This document shows positions 37,709-48,483 of a stretch of DNA of 64,000 nt, one piece after another. A program made the translations under genes and the position numbers. Each line of letters opens with the position of its first letter. Position 1 is the first letter of the stretch. Under the pieces are notes generated by a model. That model did no database searches and was not told the DNA's origin. It saw only the letters and a list, made by a program, of their open reading frames with translations. Origin of the DNA: Comamonadaceae bacterium (GTDB taxonomy: Bacteria; Pseudomonadota; Gammaproteobacteria; Burkholderiales; Burkholderiaceae_C); NCBI GenBank assembly GCA_027483665.1, contig JAIXUC010000005.1:1-64000 (forward strand), written 5' to 3'.

Positions 37709-37727
37709 CTGCAGCCCCAGGCTGCAG
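37709..37727 (+). promoter_or_regulatory. Tight hairpin in the leader of the HNH gene
   Basis: CTGCAGCC and GGCTGCAG are perfect 8-bp arms around CCA. It lies 58 bp before the start codon of the HNH gene and has no T-run after it, so it is not a standard terminator. A TATATT that could be a -10 element sits just before it at 37693-37698, which would put the hairpin at the very 5' end of the mRNA. Confidence 0.4.
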
Positions 37728-37773
37728 ACCTCGGCATCGCGTGCGTGAGCCCGCCGCTTTTTGCGGCATTCAC

Positions 37774-37780
37774 AGGAGGT
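37774..37780 (+). promoter_or_regulatory. AGGAGGT ribosome-binding site fixing a TTG start
   Basis: A complete anti-16S match stands five bases before TTG at 37786. It decides the start of the HNH gene, since the only in-frame ATG lies 141 bp upstream and would give an unconserved leader. Confidence 0.8.
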
Positions 37781-37785
37781 GTGTC

Positions 37786-38343
37786 TTGAAGGTCTTGAAG
37801 TTGTCGGCGCAAGGTTTGCCCCAGTCTTGGATTTCTTTGGAGCAAGCCGTCATTCACTACGCAGCCGAGGAGGTGCGCTGGGAAATGGGCGCGGAAGTGG
37901 CCGTGTTCCGTGGCGGGCACAACGCTGTGACCGGGGAACAGTCGATCATCCGCGTCAACAGCATCATTGGGACCAAAGGCGTCCCCAACATCAACCCCTT
38001 TCAGTTGCGCCCGGGCCTCACCAATGCGAAGCTGTTTTCCAGAGACCGCAACATATGTGCCTATTGCGGAGAGCACTTTCACGACGAAGACCTGACGCGC
38101 GAGCACATCGTGCCGTTCGCTCAGAACGGACAGGATGCGTGGATGAACGTGGTCACAGCCTGTCGTGCTTGCAACCATCGAAAAAGCAGCCGTACCCCAG
38201 AGCAGGCGGGCATGCCGTTGCTCTACACCCCCTACGTTCCCAGCCTGTGGGAAGACTTCATCTTGCGCAACCGCCGCATCTTGGCGGACCAGATGGAATT
38301 CCTGATGTCGCACCTGCCGAAGTCTTCAAGGCTCGCTGCCTGA
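37786..38343 (+). CDS. HNH endonuclease family protein
   Basis: A 185-residue protein with an HNH nuclease motif. Two zinc-binding CxxC pairs (CAYCGEHF and CRACNHRKSS) flank the catalytic DLTREHIVPFAQNG...W-NVVTAC region. The start is a TTG at 37786 supported by a perfect ribosome site. This compact form resembles the housekeeping-type HNH proteins found alone on proteobacterial chromosomes rather than a restriction enzyme: no methyltransferase, toxin or mobile gene adjoins it. The substrate is unknown. It is divergent from ribF, and purN starts 52 bp downstream. Confidence 0.88.
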   Translation: MKVLKLSAQGLPQSWISLEQAVIHYAAEEVRWEMGAEVAVFRGGHNAVTGEQSIIRVNSIIGTKGVPNINPFQLRPGLTNAKLFSRDRNICAYCGEHFHDEDLTREHIVPFAQNGQDAWMNVVTACRACNHRKSSRTPEQAGMPLLYTPYVPSLWEDFILRNRRILADQMEFLMSHLPKSSRLAA

Positions 38344-38395
38344 CGCTTGGCCGGGCGTGCCAAGCGTTCTGGGCACGCGTCGATAATCCGAGCGG

Positions 38396-39007
38396 ATGTC
38401 CAACGAGCACAACATCGTCATTTTGATCTCCGGCAGCGGCTCCAACATGGCGGCCATCGTTCGAGCAGCACGAAGGGATAACTGGGCTCAAAAGTACCGC
38501 GCCAGGGTTGCCGCCGTCATCAGCAACAAAGCCGATGCGGGCGGCCTGGCCCAAGCGCAAGAGTTGGGCGTGTTGACCGAAGTAGTCGAGCACCAGGTTT
38601 TTTCTGACCGTGACGATCCCCGGGGCGCATTCGATGCCGAGTTGGCGCGTCGCATTGAAAGTCACCGTCCGGCCTTGGTGGTTCTCGCAGGCTTCATGCG
38701 AATCCTGAGCCCCAGTTTTGTCGCCCAATTTCAGGGTCGGTTGATGAATATCCACCCATCCTTGCTGCCTGCGTTTCCAGGCCTCCATACCCACCAGCGC
38801 GCACTCGATGCAGGGTGTCGCGTGACCGGGGCAACGGTTCACATGGTCACTGCTGACCTCGACAGCGGCCCCATCCTCGCGCAAGCCGTTGTACCAGTCG
38901 TCTTGGGCGACACGGCAGGGACTTTGGTCGAGCGGGTGCTTCACCAAGAGCACCTGATTTACCCAGCCGCCATCGAGGCTTGGTTGTCACAGCATGCCGC
39001 TGCCTGA
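38396..39007 (+). CDS. purN: Phosphoribosylglycinamide formyltransferase
   Basis: A 203-residue folate-dependent enzyme that formylates glycinamide ribonucleotide in de novo purine synthesis. The N-terminal LISGSGSNMAAI phosphate loop, the catalytic NIHPSLLPAFPGLHTHQRAL and the DLDSGPILAQ segment are all present, containing the catalytic Asn, His and Asp. Length is normal. The last 14 bases overlap the start of the rsmB-type gene, so the two are probably co-translated. Confidence 0.97.
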   Translation: MSNEHNIVILISGSGSNMAAIVRAARRDNWAQKYRARVAAVISNKADAGGLAQAQELGVLTEVVEHQVFSDRDDPRGAFDAELARRIESHRPALVVLAGFMRILSPSFVAQFQGRLMNIHPSLLPAFPGLHTHQRALDAGCRVTGATVHMVTADLDSGPILAQAVVPVVLGDTAGTLVERVLHQEHLIYPAAIEAWLSQHAAA

Positions 39008-40286
39008 CCACCGACTGCAGGCGCTGGCCGCGTCGGCGCTCGAACGGGTGTTGCGTTTTGATCAAGCGGCTGAGTCGGTTCTGTCAGATGTGCTGCGGGC
39101 GCCCCACATCAAGCCTGCGCTTGGGCAGCGGGAGCGCCAAGCGTTGGGCGACACGGTGTTCGCCGTTCTTCGACGGCTGCCCATCCTGAAAACCCTCGCA
39201 GCTTCTGGGCCGTCGAGCATGGGTTCTGTTCACCACAGGTTAGCCCTGCTGGCGTGGCCAGGCCGCATTCCGGCCGATTCGCAGGGTTTGCCAGACCCTG
39301 TTTGCACATGGCTTGAAAAAGCCGATCAAAGCCTGTCTGACCCAGCTTCTTGGGCGCCGGCGCTGCGCCATCATTTGCCGGCGTGGTTGGCGCAGCGCCT
39401 GCAAGCGCAGTTGCAGGATGACTTCGACGTTTTGGCTGAAACGTTGCTGCAGCCGGCCCCGCTGGACTTGCGCGTCAACGTGGCCCGCGCCAAGCGCGCC
39501 CATGTGCAGAGTCGCTTGGAGGCGGACGGATACCGCTGTGAGGCCACGCCTTGGTCACCCTTGGGGTTACGAATGGGCGGCAAGCCATCGCTCAAAAATC
39601 ACCCCTTGTTCTTGGACGGCAGCATCGAAGTGCAAGACGAGGGGTCTCAACTGTTGGCGTGGTTGCTGGATGCCCACCGAGGCGACATGGTGTGCGACTT
39701 CTGCGCGGGCTCCGGCGGTAAAACTTTAGCCCTGGCTGCGGCGATGCGCGATCAAGGAAGGCTATATGCCATGGACACTTCTGCTCACCGACTGCAGTCG
39801 CTCGCGCCGCGTTTGCAAAGAGCAGGGGTGAGCTGCGTTTATCCCATGGCGCTTGCGCACGAGCAGGACGAGCGGCTCGAGCGCCTGATTGGAAAGATGG
39901 ATCGGGTTCTGGTCGACGCGCCATGCTCTGGTATGGGTACTCTGCGCCGCAGCCCTGACTTGAAGTGGCGGCACGGCCCCGATGACATCCAGGCATTTCA
40001 GTCGGTGCAACACCGCATTTTGGTGTCGGCTGCTCGACTGGTGAAGCCTGGTGGGCGCTTGATTTATGCGACGTGCAGCCTGCTCAAGGAAGAGAACGAA
40101 GACGTGGTGGCAACGTTTGGAGCAGCCACCGCAGGTTTTGACCACCTGCCGATAGTTGATCTGCTGAAATCCCTAGGCGCGGCAGATTCGGCTGGCTTGT
40201 GTTGTGAAAACGGTCAATTTCTTCGTTTGTGGCCGCATCGGCACGCAACGGACGGCTTTTTTGCAGCCGCTTGGACCCGGCGCTAA
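38994..40286 (+). CDS. rsmB: 16S rRNA m5C967 methyltransferase RsmB-type
   Basis: A 430-residue RNA (cytosine-5) methyltransferase of the NOL1/NOP2/Sun family. The SAM-binding loop is CDFCAGSGGKTLALAAAM, and the two conserved cysteines are Cys311 (VDAPCSGMG) and Cys361 (YATCSL), the second being the usual catalytic nucleophile. An N-terminal helical NusB-like domain (about 1-140) supports RsmB over YebU. It overlaps purN by 14 bases. A desaturase gene begins 123 bp downstream. Confidence 0.9.
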   Translation: MPLPDHRLQALAASALERVLRFDQAAESVLSDVLRAPHIKPALGQRERQALGDTVFAVLRRLPILKTLAASGPSSMGSVHHRLALLAWPGRIPADSQGLPDPVCTWLEKADQSLSDPASWAPALRHHLPAWLAQRLQAQLQDDFDVLAETLLQPAPLDLRVNVARAKRAHVQSRLEADGYRCEATPWSPLGLRMGGKPSLKNHPLFLDGSIEVQDEGSQLLAWLLDAHRGDMVCDFCAGSGGKTLALAAAMRDQGRLYAMDTSAHRLQSLAPRLQRAGVSCVYPMALAHEQDERLERLIGKMDRVLVDAPCSGMGTLRRSPDLKWRHGPDDIQAFQSVQHRILVSAARLVKPGGRLIYATCSLLKEENEDVVATFGAATAGFDHLPIVDLLKSLGAADSAGLCCENGQFLRLWPHRHATDGFFAAAWTRR

Positions 40287-40336
40287 GCAAACTTTCCCCT
40301 TGCAACTGGTCGGGGCTCGAAAACCCTCCCCGGGCC

Positions 40337-40342
40337 TACAAT
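40337..40342 (+). promoter_or_regulatory. Possible -10 element of the desaturase promoter
   Basis: TACAAT matches a sigma-70 -10 hexamer and lies 67 bp before the start codon. No good -35 hexamer is seen 16-18 bp upstream, so the call is weak. Confidence 0.35.
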
Positions 40343-40409
40343 CGAGCGGCCTTCACGGACGCTGATTTCCAAGCGTCGTTGGAGTGACTCATAGATAAGG
40401 ATATGGAAC

Positions 40410-41624
40410 ATGCTGTTGCCCGATTGGCCTTTGTTGCAGGCCGCAATGGATTGGATGGCTGGAGGAGCATGGAATTTGGCCTGGTGGCAGATCGTGCTGT
40501 ACACGCTGGCGACTACGCACATCACGATCATCAGCGTCACTTTGTTTTTGCATCGCCACCAAGCGCACCGCGCTCTGGATCTTCACCCGGCGGTGGCTCA
40601 CTTTTTTAGGTTTTGGCTTTGGATTGGCACTGGCATGGTGACCAAAGAATGGGCAGCCATTCATCGCAAGCACCATGCGAAGTGCGAAACAGCCGAAGAC
40701 CCCCACAGCCCGCAGGTAAAGGGCATCGAAACTGTGTTTTGGAAGGGCGCAGAGTTGTACGGCCAAGAGGCCAGCAACCCCCAGACCATGGTCAAGTACG
40801 GCCACGGCACGCCGGATGACTGGGTTGAGCGCAACGTCTACAGCCGGTACACATGGCAAGGCGTTGGGTTGATGCTGGTTTTGAACCTGGCCTTGTTCGG
40901 AGCTGCAGGCGCGGCCGTTTGGGCGGTTCAAATGGCTTGGATTCCCGTGACTGCTGCCGGTGTCATCAATGGCATTGGTCATTACTGGGGTTATCGCAAT
41001 TTCGAGGCGCCCGATGCAAGCACCAACATCTCCCCATGGGGCGTGCTGATTGGTGGCGAAGAGCTCCACAACAATCACCACACGTATCCAACTTCCGCCA
41101 AGTTTTCTGTGAAGCCATACGAGTTCGATGTGGGTTGGCTCTACATCTTGTTGCTGGAGTCTGTTGGCCTCGCACGGGCCAAGAAAGTTCCTCCGAAGTT
41201 GCAGTTGGGGGATATCCAGCCGGTGGCTGACGAAAGAACGTTGGAAGCCTTGATTGCAAACCGCTATGAAGTCATGGCCAAGTTCGCGCGTGAGTTGCGC
41301 CGTGCATGCAACGAGGAGATGCACGCACTCAAGATGAAACGAGCGGACGTTAGCTCCTTGCGGGTGGCCAGAAGGTGGCTACCGCGCGACGAGCAACGCA
41401 TTCCGGCTACAGCCCTTCACACGCTGAGGCAAGCGCGAGCACATCACCCCGCTTTGGACAAGATGGTGACGATGCGCGAAGAGCTACGCCAGATGTGGAT
41501 GAACACTTCGTCCTCCAGGGAACACTTGGCTGGCGATTTGCAGGCTTGGTGCAAGCGTGCAGAGGACAGTGGCGTTGCTGCCCTCCGGGAATTTTCTATT
41601 GGGCTACGCGCGGCCAGAGCCTGA
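40410..41624 (+). CDS. Membrane fatty-acid desaturase (delta-9 acyl-CoA/acyl-lipid type)
   Basis: A 404-residue membrane di-iron desaturase. The three histidine boxes are HRHQAH (48-53), HRKHH (85-89) and HNNHH (220-224), the pattern of stearoyl-CoA-type delta-9 desaturases, with two pairs of membrane helices between them. The core ends at about residue 270. The last 130 residues form an extra, highly charged helical extension not needed for catalysis. AAGGAT stands a few bases before the ATG. A TACAAT at 40337 may be its -10 promoter element. The gene is followed by a strong bidirectional terminator. Likely role is membrane-lipid unsaturation. Confidence 0.92.
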   Translation: MLLPDWPLLQAAMDWMAGGAWNLAWWQIVLYTLATTHITIISVTLFLHRHQAHRALDLHPAVAHFFRFWLWIGTGMVTKEWAAIHRKHHAKCETAEDPHSPQVKGIETVFWKGAELYGQEASNPQTMVKYGHGTPDDWVERNVYSRYTWQGVGLMLVLNLALFGAAGAAVWAVQMAWIPVTAAGVINGIGHYWGYRNFEAPDASTNISPWGVLIGGEELHNNHHTYPTSAKFSVKPYEFDVGWLYILLLESVGLARAKKVPPKLQLGDIQPVADERTLEALIANRYEVMAKFARELRRACNEEMHALKMKRADVSSLRVARRWLPRDEQRIPATALHTLRQARAHHPALDKMVTMREELRQMWMNTSSSREHLAGDLQAWCKRAEDSGVAALREFSIGLRAARA

Positions 41625-41655
41625 TTTACTTTATTCCCGCTTGGCATTCGCGAAC

Positions 41656-41685
41656 AAAAAAGCCACTCGTCAGAGTGGCTTTTTT
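41656..41685. terminator. Bidirectional intrinsic terminator between desaturase and rpmG
   Basis: GCCACTC (41662-41668) and GAGTGGC (41673-41679) form a perfect 7-bp stem with a GTCA loop. It is flanked by six A on the left and six T on the right, so it terminates both the plus-strand desaturase transcript and the minus-strand rpmB-rpmG transcript. Confidence 0.93.
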
Positions 41686-41726
41686 GCGTCTATCTGAATG
41701 AAATCTCAATCAGACGGTTTCCGGGA

Positions 41727-41897
41727 CTACTTGAGCTTGACCTCTTTGTAATCGACGTGCTTGCGTGCCTTGGGATCAAACTTGGAGATCAACATTTTCT
41801 CCGGCATGGTTTTCTTGTTCTTGGTCGTGGTGTAGAAATGACCGGTTCCTGCGGTCGATTCCAGTTTGATTTTCTCGCGTCCGCCTTTTGATGCCAT
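41727..41897 (-). CDS. rpmG: 50S ribosomal protein L33
   Basis: A 56-residue basic ribosomal protein beginning [20 protein letters not shown] and ending DYKEVKLK. The internal FYTTTKNKK and [14 protein letters not shown] are diagnostic. It lacks the Cys pairs of the zinc-binding L33 type, so it is the zinc-independent form. AGGAG stands seven bases before the ATG. It is the second gene of rpmB-rpmG, 12 bp after rpmB, and is followed by a strong terminator. Confidence 0.97.
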   Translation of the reverse strand: MASKGGREKIKLESTAGTGHFYTTTKNKKTMPEKMLISKFDPKARKHVDYKEVKLK

Positions 41898-41909
41898 GGT
41901 GATGCTCCT

Positions 41910-42143
41910 TTACGCTTGACCGCGCGAGCGCAGGTCGGCCAGCACCGAATCGATGCCGTTCTTGTCAATCAGACGCAGAGCCGCGCTGGAAACTCGTAGA
42001 CGAATCCAGCGGTTTTCACTTTCCACCCAGAACCGGCGATATTGCAGGTTTGGCAAAAAGCGGCGTTTGGTTTTGTTGTTGGCATGGGAAACGTTGTTTC
42101 CCACCATCGGGCCCTTGCCCGTTACTTCGCATACACGTGCCAT
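41910..42143 (-). CDS. rpmB: 50S ribosomal protein L28
   Basis: A 77-residue ribosomal protein beginning [20 protein letters not shown], with [19 protein letters not shown] typical of L28. GAGGAG precedes the ATG. The next gene, rpmG, begins 12 bp downstream, and the shared promoter must be in the 220-bp gap to trxB. Confidence 0.98.
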   Translation of the reverse strand: MARVCEVTGKGPMVGNNVSHANNKTKRRFLPNLQYRRFWVESENRWIRLRVSSAALRLIDKNGIDSVLADLRSRGQA

Positions 42144-42363
42144 CGGGACACTCCTCGTAATGGATCAACGGCAGAAGCCGCACCTCGTTCACAGTTGCCA
42201 CCGATGATGACAACCAACCCTTGTAGGTTGTGTGAACGGTAAGAAATTTGCCTCGGGCTCTTCCTGTGGGGGCGGGCCGTCACCAGCAAAGCCAGCTATT
42301 CTAGCCCGCATAAATGGGGCCGCTGGATTTGCACTCGACCAGCAGCAAAGCCTCAGTGCTGAA
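42144..42363 (-). promoter_or_regulatory. Leader/promoter region of rpmB-rpmG
   Basis: This 220-bp gap separates trxB from rpmB. A minus-strand TAGAAT at 42298-42303 is a possible -10 element; a good -35 is not seen at normal spacing. Nearer rpmB, ACAACC and GGTTGT (about 42210-42231) could form a leader hairpin. No terminator with a T-run is visible for trxB. Confidence 0.35.
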
Positions 42364-43332
<969 letters not shown>

Positions 43333-43394
43333 CTAGGGCTGGATGATGGACGAGCCGGCATCGTGATAATGCAAGCTGTCTAAGGGGAGGCGTG

Positions 43395-44063
43395 ATGTTA
43401 TCCAATCTCGAGCTGATCCGTCGTGTGCCGCTGTTTTCCACCCTGACTGCGGCGCAGGCGGAAGTGGTGGCCAGCGCCATCGTCAAGCGCCGGTTCAGGC
43501 GTGGCGAATTGATTCTCGAGCAAGGCAAAAAGACCAATGCCCTTTTCATCTTGCTGTCTGGGCGGGCACGTGTCATGACTTCTGATGCCCGCGGGCGCGA
43601 GGTCATTTTGGCGACCCTGCAGCCCAGCGATTACCTCGGCGAGATGAGTCTGATCGATAACCAGCCCCACTCGGCCACAGTGCGGGCAGATATCCAAACG
43701 GACGTCATGGTGCTGTCTGGTGACGCTTTCGCGCGCTGTTTGCCAGAGCCGGGTTCGGTGGCGCTGGCTTTAATGGTGGGCTTGGTTCGGCGCTTGCGCC
43801 AAGCTGATCGCAAGATCGAATCACTGGCTTTAATGGATGTGTATGGCCGCGTGGCCCGTATCTTGTTGGACATGGCCGAGCCGCAAGCCGATGGCAGCTT
43901 GTTGGTACGCGACAAGTTGTCGCGCCAGGATGTCGCCAAGATGGTGGGCGCGTCGCGCGAGATGGTTAGCCGCGTGATGAAAGATCTGGCGGAGCGGGGC
44001 TTCACCGAGCAGGCAGACGACGGAACCCTGCACCTCAAGGAGCGCTTGCATGCCTTGGGTTGA
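43395..44063 (+). CDS. Crp/Fnr-family transcriptional regulator
   Basis: A 222-residue regulator. An N-terminal cyclic-nucleotide-binding-like beta-roll (about 1-120) is followed by a dimer helix and a winged helix with DVAKMVGASREMVSRVMKD. In CRP the phosphate-binding part of the pocket is Glu...Arg-Ser; here GEMSLIDNQPHSATVRA keeps Glu and Ser but has His in place of Arg. The N-terminal cysteines of FNR are absent. So neither cAMP nor an Fe-S cluster is assured as ligand. GGGGAGG precedes the ATG at 43395. It is divergent from trxB. Confidence 0.88.
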   Translation: MLSNLELIRRVPLFSTLTAAQAEVVASAIVKRRFRRGELILEQGKKTNALFILLSGRARVMTSDARGREVILATLQPSDYLGEMSLIDNQPHSATVRADIQTDVMVLSGDAFARCLPEPGSVALALMVGLVRRLRQADRKIESLALMDVYGRVARILLDMAEPQADGSLLVRDKLSRQDVAKMVGASREMVSRVMKDLAERGFTEQADDGTLHLKERLHALG

Positions 44064-44111
44064 AAGCCTCCCAACTGTCTTGCCTGACAGTGCCGGTCAC
44101 CCGCGTCCGGC

Positions 44112-46466
44112 ATGAATCCTTCGGGCGCAGGCTACCGAGGCCGCCAAGGCGCTGCAGCACGTGGAGCGATGCGGCGCTTCACCCGAGAGATTGGTCTCCT
44201 CTGCGGTTTGGCAGCGTTGGGTTTTTGGGTTCTGGCACTCATCTCTTACACGCCTGCTGATGCCGCATGGTCTACCTCAGGCACTGGTGCGCCAACCCAG
44301 AACATGGCCGGCCAGTTGGGGGCGTGGTTTGCAGATCTGAGTTACTTCTCAGCCGGAGCTTCGGTCTGGTGGGCCGTTCTGGCGGGCTGTCTGGCGTGGG
44401 CGCGCGGTGTGCGTGGATGGTGGCTAGGCGCAAAAAGCGGGCCGCAAGCCGCGAGCCCAAACCCAACCTCGGATGTGCATTCCAGTTGGGTCGAAGCCTC
44501 GCCCAATTGGCTTCGGGCTGTGGGTTTGATGCTGCTCTTGATATGCAGCACCACCTTGGAATCCACCCGGCTGTATGCGCTGGAGTCTTGGTTGCCCGAT
44601 CACAGTGGCGGAGTCCTGGGGTTCACGCTCGGCGCTTACGCTCAGGCATGGCTGGGGTTCACGGGCTCTGGGTTGGTTGCCATTGTCTTGGGCCTTCTGG
44701 CAGCCTCGCTGGCTTTCGGATTTTCATGGGCGCAGGTGGCCCAAGGCTTGGGAGCAATCTTGGACCATGCCGTTGAAGCCGTGCGCCAAAGACGTGAAAG
44801 GGCGCAGGACTTGGCCGTTGGCCGCGAAGCAGCCCGAGAGCGCAATGTGGTTCTTGCACAAGAGCGGGACGCGGTGGAGCAGGTGCACCCCGTGCCCGTT
44901 ATCTTGGAGCCCGAAGCGCCGCCGACACTCCCCAGTTTGCGAGTGGCCAAGGAGCGTCAAAAACCGCTCTTTGCGGAGTTGCCAGACTCTCGTCTGCCAC
45001 AGGTGGATCTTCTGGATGCGGCCAGTGTGCGCCAAGAGACAGTGGGTCCAGAGACCCTGGAAATGACCAGCCGCCTGATCGAGAAAAAGCTCAAGGACTT
45101 TGGTGTGGATGTGCGTGTGGTGCTGGCTTCGCCCGGACCGGTCATCACCAGGTATGAAATTGAGCCTGCAACCGGCGTGAAGGGCTCGCAGATCGTGGGC
45201 TTGGCTAAAGACTTGGCCCGTTCTCTGAGCTTGGTGTCGATTCGTGTGATCGAAACCATTCCGGGCAAAAACTACATGGCCCTGGAGTTGCCCAACGCCA
45301 AGCGCCAAACCATCCGATTGAGTGAAATCTTGGGTTCGCAGACCTACCACGAAGCCCGCTCCATGTTGACGATCGGCTTGGGCAAGGACATCGCAGGGCA
45401 CTCGGTGGTGGCCGACTTGGCCAAGATGCCGCACCTCTTGGTGGCAGGCACCACAGGTTCTGGCAAGTCGGTGGGCATCAACGCCATGATCTTGAGCCTG
45501 CTCTACAAAGCCGAGGCGCGCGATGTGCGCTTGCTCATGATCGACCCGAAGATGCTGGAGATGTCGGTTTACGAGGGCATTCCGCATTTGCTGGCCCCGG
45601 TCGTCACGGACATGAAGCAGGCAGCTCATGGCCTGAACTGGTGCGTGGCAGAGATGGAGCGTCGCTACAAGCTGATGAGCAGGCTGGGTGTGCGCAATCT
45701 GGCGGGCTACAACGCCAAGATTGACGAGGCCAAGGCCCGCGGTGAACACATTGGCAATCCGTTCAGCCTGACGCCAGACGCGCCTGAGCCGCTGCAGCGC
45801 CTGCCTCACATCGTGGTCATGATCGATGAGTTGGCTGACCTGATGATGGTGGTCGGCAAAAAGATCGAGGAGCTCATTGCCCGGTTGGCGCAAAAGGCAC
45901 GTGCCGCGGGCATCCACCTGATATTGGCCACGCAACGCCCCAGCGTAGATGTCATCACGGGCCTCATCAAAGCCAATATTCCGACACGCATTGCCTTTCA
46001 GGTCAGCAGCAAAATCGACAGCAGAACCATCCTCGATCAGATGGGAGCGGAAGCCCTGCTGGGCATGGGCGACATGCTCTACATGCCCAGCGGCACCGGA
46101 CTGCCGGTGCGGGTTCACGGCGCTTTTGTCAGTGACGATGAAGTGCACCGAGTGGTCAGCTATCTCAAAAGCCAAGGACCGCCCGACTACATCGAAGGCG
46201 TGCTTGAAGGTGGCAACGTCGAGGAAGAATCGGGCGATGCCTCGGGCGAGAGCGGCGGTGAGAAAGATCCCATGTACGACCAGGCCGTGGAGGTGGTGTT
46301 GAAAAACCGCAAGGCCAGCATCTCGCTCGTGCAGCGGCATTTGAAGATTGGCTACAACCGTGCCGCTCGCTTGGTTGAGGACATGGAACATGCAGGCTTG
46401 GTAAGCGCCATGAGCAGCAGCGGGCAGCGTGACATCCTGGTGCCTGCGCGCGGGGGTGACGCATGA
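44112..46466 (+). CDS. ftsK: DNA translocase FtsK
   Basis: A 784-residue divisome DNA pump. Four to five transmembrane helices lie in the first 210 residues, then a short linker (about 215-300), then the motor with Walker A GTTGSGKS (446-453) and Walker [12 protein letters not shown]. The C-terminal gamma winged-helix domain includes [20 protein letters not shown], which reads KOPS sites and contacts XerD. The linker is much shorter than in E. coli FtsK, as in many other bacteria. The stop overlaps the lolA ATG (ATGA). The set ftsK-lolA-rarA is a conserved order. Confidence 0.97.
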   Translation: MNPSGAGYRGRQGAAARGAMRRFTREIGLLCGLAALGFWVLALISYTPADAAWSTSGTGAPTQNMAGQLGAWFADLSYFSAGASVWWAVLAGCLAWARGVRGWWLGAKSGPQAASPNPTSDVHSSWVEASPNWLRAVGLMLLLICSTTLESTRLYALESWLPDHSGGVLGFTLGAYAQAWLGFTGSGLVAIVLGLLAASLAFGFSWAQVAQGLGAILDHAVEAVRQRRERAQDLAVGREAARERNVVLAQERDAVEQVHPVPVILEPEAPPTLPSLRVAKERQKPLFAELPDSRLPQVDLLDAASVRQETVGPETLEMTSRLIEKKLKDFGVDVRVVLASPGPVITRYEIEPATGVKGSQIVGLAKDLARSLSLVSIRVIETIPGKNYMALELPNAKRQTIRLSEILGSQTYHEARSMLTIGLGKDIAGHSVVADLAKMPHLLVAGTTGSGKSVGINAMILSLLYKAEARDVRLLMIDPKMLEMSVYEGIPHLLAPVVTDMKQAAHGLNWCVAEMERRYKLMSRLGVRNLAGYNAKIDEAKARGEHIGNPFSLTPDAPEPLQRLPHIVVMIDELADLMMVVGKKIEELIARLAQKARAAGIHLILATQRPSVDVITGLIKANIPTRIAFQVSSKIDSRTILDQMGAEALLGMGDMLYMPSGTGLPVRVHGAFVSDDEVHRVVSYLKSQGPPDYIEGVLEGGNVEEESGDASGESGGEKDPMYDQAVEVVLKNRKASISLVQRHLKIGYNRAARLVEDMEHAGLVSAMSSSGQRDILVPARGGDA

Positions 46467-47110
46467 GTCGTTGGCTCGCTGGTTTGTTGGCCCTGCTGTT
46501 GTCGGCACCCGCGTGGTCAGAAGATGGGTTGGTTCTGCTGGAGCGTTTCGTCAAAGACACGCGCACTGGCCAGTCCAGCTTCACACAATCGGTCACGGCC
46601 CCTGCGCGCGATGGCCAACCCTCGCGGGTAAAAACTTCGTCTGGACGCTTCGAGTTCAGCCGTCCTGCGCGCTTTCGGTTTACCTACAGCCGACCGTTCG
46701 AGCAAATGATCGTGGCCGATGGTCAGACCTTGTGGCTGCACGATGTAGACCTGAATCAGGTGACCGCGCGCAAGCAGGCCGATGTCTTGGGTAGCACGCC
46801 GGCTGCGTTGTTCGCGTCGGCTAGCGACCTGCAGTCTTTGCAGGCCGACTTCGAATTGCGCGACGACGGCCAACGTGATGGGCTGACGTGGGTGCGGGCC
46901 ACGCCGAAATCGCGCGACGGCTCGGTACAGGTGGTGCGCGCTGGCCTGCAAACGAGCGCGCGCGGGGTGGTGCTTTCGGTGCTGGAAATCGACGACAGCC
47001 TGGGCCAAAAGTCGGTCATGCGTTTTCCCGACATGCAAGTCAACCTGACCTTGCCAACCAGCACCTTTCGCTTTCAGCCACCGCCGGGGGCTGATGTGCT
47101 GAGGCCATGA
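46463..47110 (+). CDS. lolA: Outer-membrane lipoprotein carrier protein LolA
   Basis: A 215-residue periplasmic chaperone with a signal peptide ([19 protein letters not shown]). It carries lipoproteins from the LolCD exporter to the outer membrane. Typical segments are [38 protein letters not shown] and the later LNLT-like [17 protein letters not shown]. It overlaps ftsK and rarA by four bases on both sides, so all three are translated together. Confidence 0.96.
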   Translation: MSRWLAGLLALLLSAPAWSEDGLVLLERFVKDTRTGQSSFTQSVTAPARDGQPSRVKTSSGRFEFSRPARFRFTYSRPFEQMIVADGQTLWLHDVDLNQVTARKQADVLGSTPAALFASASDLQSLQADFELRDDGQRDGLTWVRATPKSRDGSVQVVRAGLQTSARGVVLSVLEIDDSLGQKSVMRFPDMQVNLTLPTSTFRFQPPPGADVLRP

Positions 47111-48453
47111 GCCTGGGCACTGCGCCAGAAAGTCAGCGGGTTCCCTTGGCGGAGCGCTTGCGCCCCAGCCAATTGGGCGAGGTCATCGGACAAGAGCAGG
47201 TGCTGGGCGAAGGCATGCCCTTGCGCATCGCATTCGAGAGCGGCCAGCCGCACAGCTGCATCTTGTGGGGGCCACCTGGGGTTGGCAAAACCACCATCGC
47301 GCGTCTGATGGCCCATGCGTTTGACGCACAGTTTTTGGCCATCAGTGCCGTGCTAGGCGGGGTGAAGGACATCCGAGAGGCGGTCGAACGCGCTCAGTTG
47401 GGCCTTGGCCTGCAACCGCCTCGACGCACCATCGTGTTTGTCGACGAGGTCCACCGCTTCAATAAAAGTCAGCAGGACGCTTTCCTGCCGCACGTAGAGT
47501 CTGGCCTGTTCACGTTTGTCGGCGCTACCACTGAAAACCCTTCTTTCGAGGTCAACGCTGCGCTGTTGTCACGAGCAGCGGTGTACGTGCTCAAGCCGCT
47601 GAGCCTTGAAGACCTTCAACAGCTCTTGCAGCGTGCCCTGCAGTTGCCCGGCATGCCCGATTTAGCCTGCGCGGCTGCAGAGCGCTTGGTGGCTTACGCC
47701 GACGGCGATGCGCGCCGCCTTCTCAACACGCTGGAAGCTGTAGCGATAGCAGCACAAGCGCAAAGCGTGGCGGTGGTGGAGGACGGCTGGTTGCTCAAGC
47801 TGATGGGCGAGCGCATGCGGCGTTATGACAAGGGCGGCGACCAGTTCTACGACAGCATCAGCGCGCTACACAAGTCTGTGCGCGGTTCCGACCCCGATGC
47901 AGCTTTGTACTGGATGGTCCGCATGCTCGATGGCGGCGCTGACCCCTTGTACATCGGCAGGCGGCTGATTCGCATGGCCAGCGAAGACATCGGCTTGGCC
48001 GACCCGCGCGCGCTGCGCCTTGCGCTGGACGCCGTAGAGGTTTACGAACGCCTTGGTTCACCCGAAGGTGAATTGGCGCTGGCCCAGTGCGTGCTGTATC
48101 TGGCGGTAGCGCCCAAATCAAATGCGGCTTACAAAGCCTACAACGCCGCTCGCGCATGGGTCCGTGCCGACGGCACCCGTCCGGTACCGCTGCATCTGCG
48201 CAACGCGCCTACCGCGCTGATGAAGTCGCTCGACCACGGCAGCGGCTATCGCTATGCGCACGATGAGTTTGATGGCTTCGCAGCGGGCGAGCGTTACCTT
48301 CCCGACGGGATGCCAGACCCTGACTTCTATAGGCCCGTGGATCGCGGCTTGGAGCAGCGCATTGCGGACAAACTGCGTGATTTGCGGGAGCGCAATGCAG
48401 CCGCTCGCCCAGACTCTGGCGTCATTGCTGCGCCCTCTAACAAGGCTCGCTAA
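47107..48453 (+). CDS. rarA: Replication-associated recombination protein A
   Basis: A 448-residue AAA+ ATPase of the RarA/MgsA/WRNIP1 family that acts at stalled replication forks. Walker A is GPPGVGKT (55-62), Walker B is [19 protein letters not shown], sensor 1 is [10 protein letters not shown], and the C-terminal tetramerisation domain has [20 protein letters not shown]. It overlaps lolA by four bases. A 253-bp leader separates it from livH. Confidence 0.97.
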   Translation: MSLGTAPESQRVPLAERLRPSQLGEVIGQEQVLGEGMPLRIAFESGQPHSCILWGPPGVGKTTIARLMAHAFDAQFLAISAVLGGVKDIREAVERAQLGLGLQPPRRTIVFVDEVHRFNKSQQDAFLPHVESGLFTFVGATTENPSFEVNAALLSRAAVYVLKPLSLEDLQQLLQRALQLPGMPDLACAAAERLVAYADGDARRLLNTLEAVAIAAQAQSVAVVEDGWLLKLMGERMRRYDKGGDQFYDSISALHKSVRGSDPDAALYWMVRMLDGGADPLYIGRRLIRMASEDIGLADPRALRLALDAVEVYERLGSPEGELALAQCVLYLAVAPKSNAAYKAYNAARAWVRADGTRPVPLHLRNAPTALMKSLDHGSGYRYAHDEFDGFAAGERYLPDGMPDPDFYRPVDRGLEQRIADKLRDLRERNAAARPDSGVIAAPSNKAR

Positions 48454-48483
48454 CGAGGGGAAAACCCTCGGCTGCGCAGCGCA

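Noticed and set aside
37786-38343. HNH protein as part of a restriction or toxin-antitoxin defence system
   Set aside because: There is no methyltransferase, specificity, antitoxin or other defence gene next to it; the neighbours are ribF and purN.
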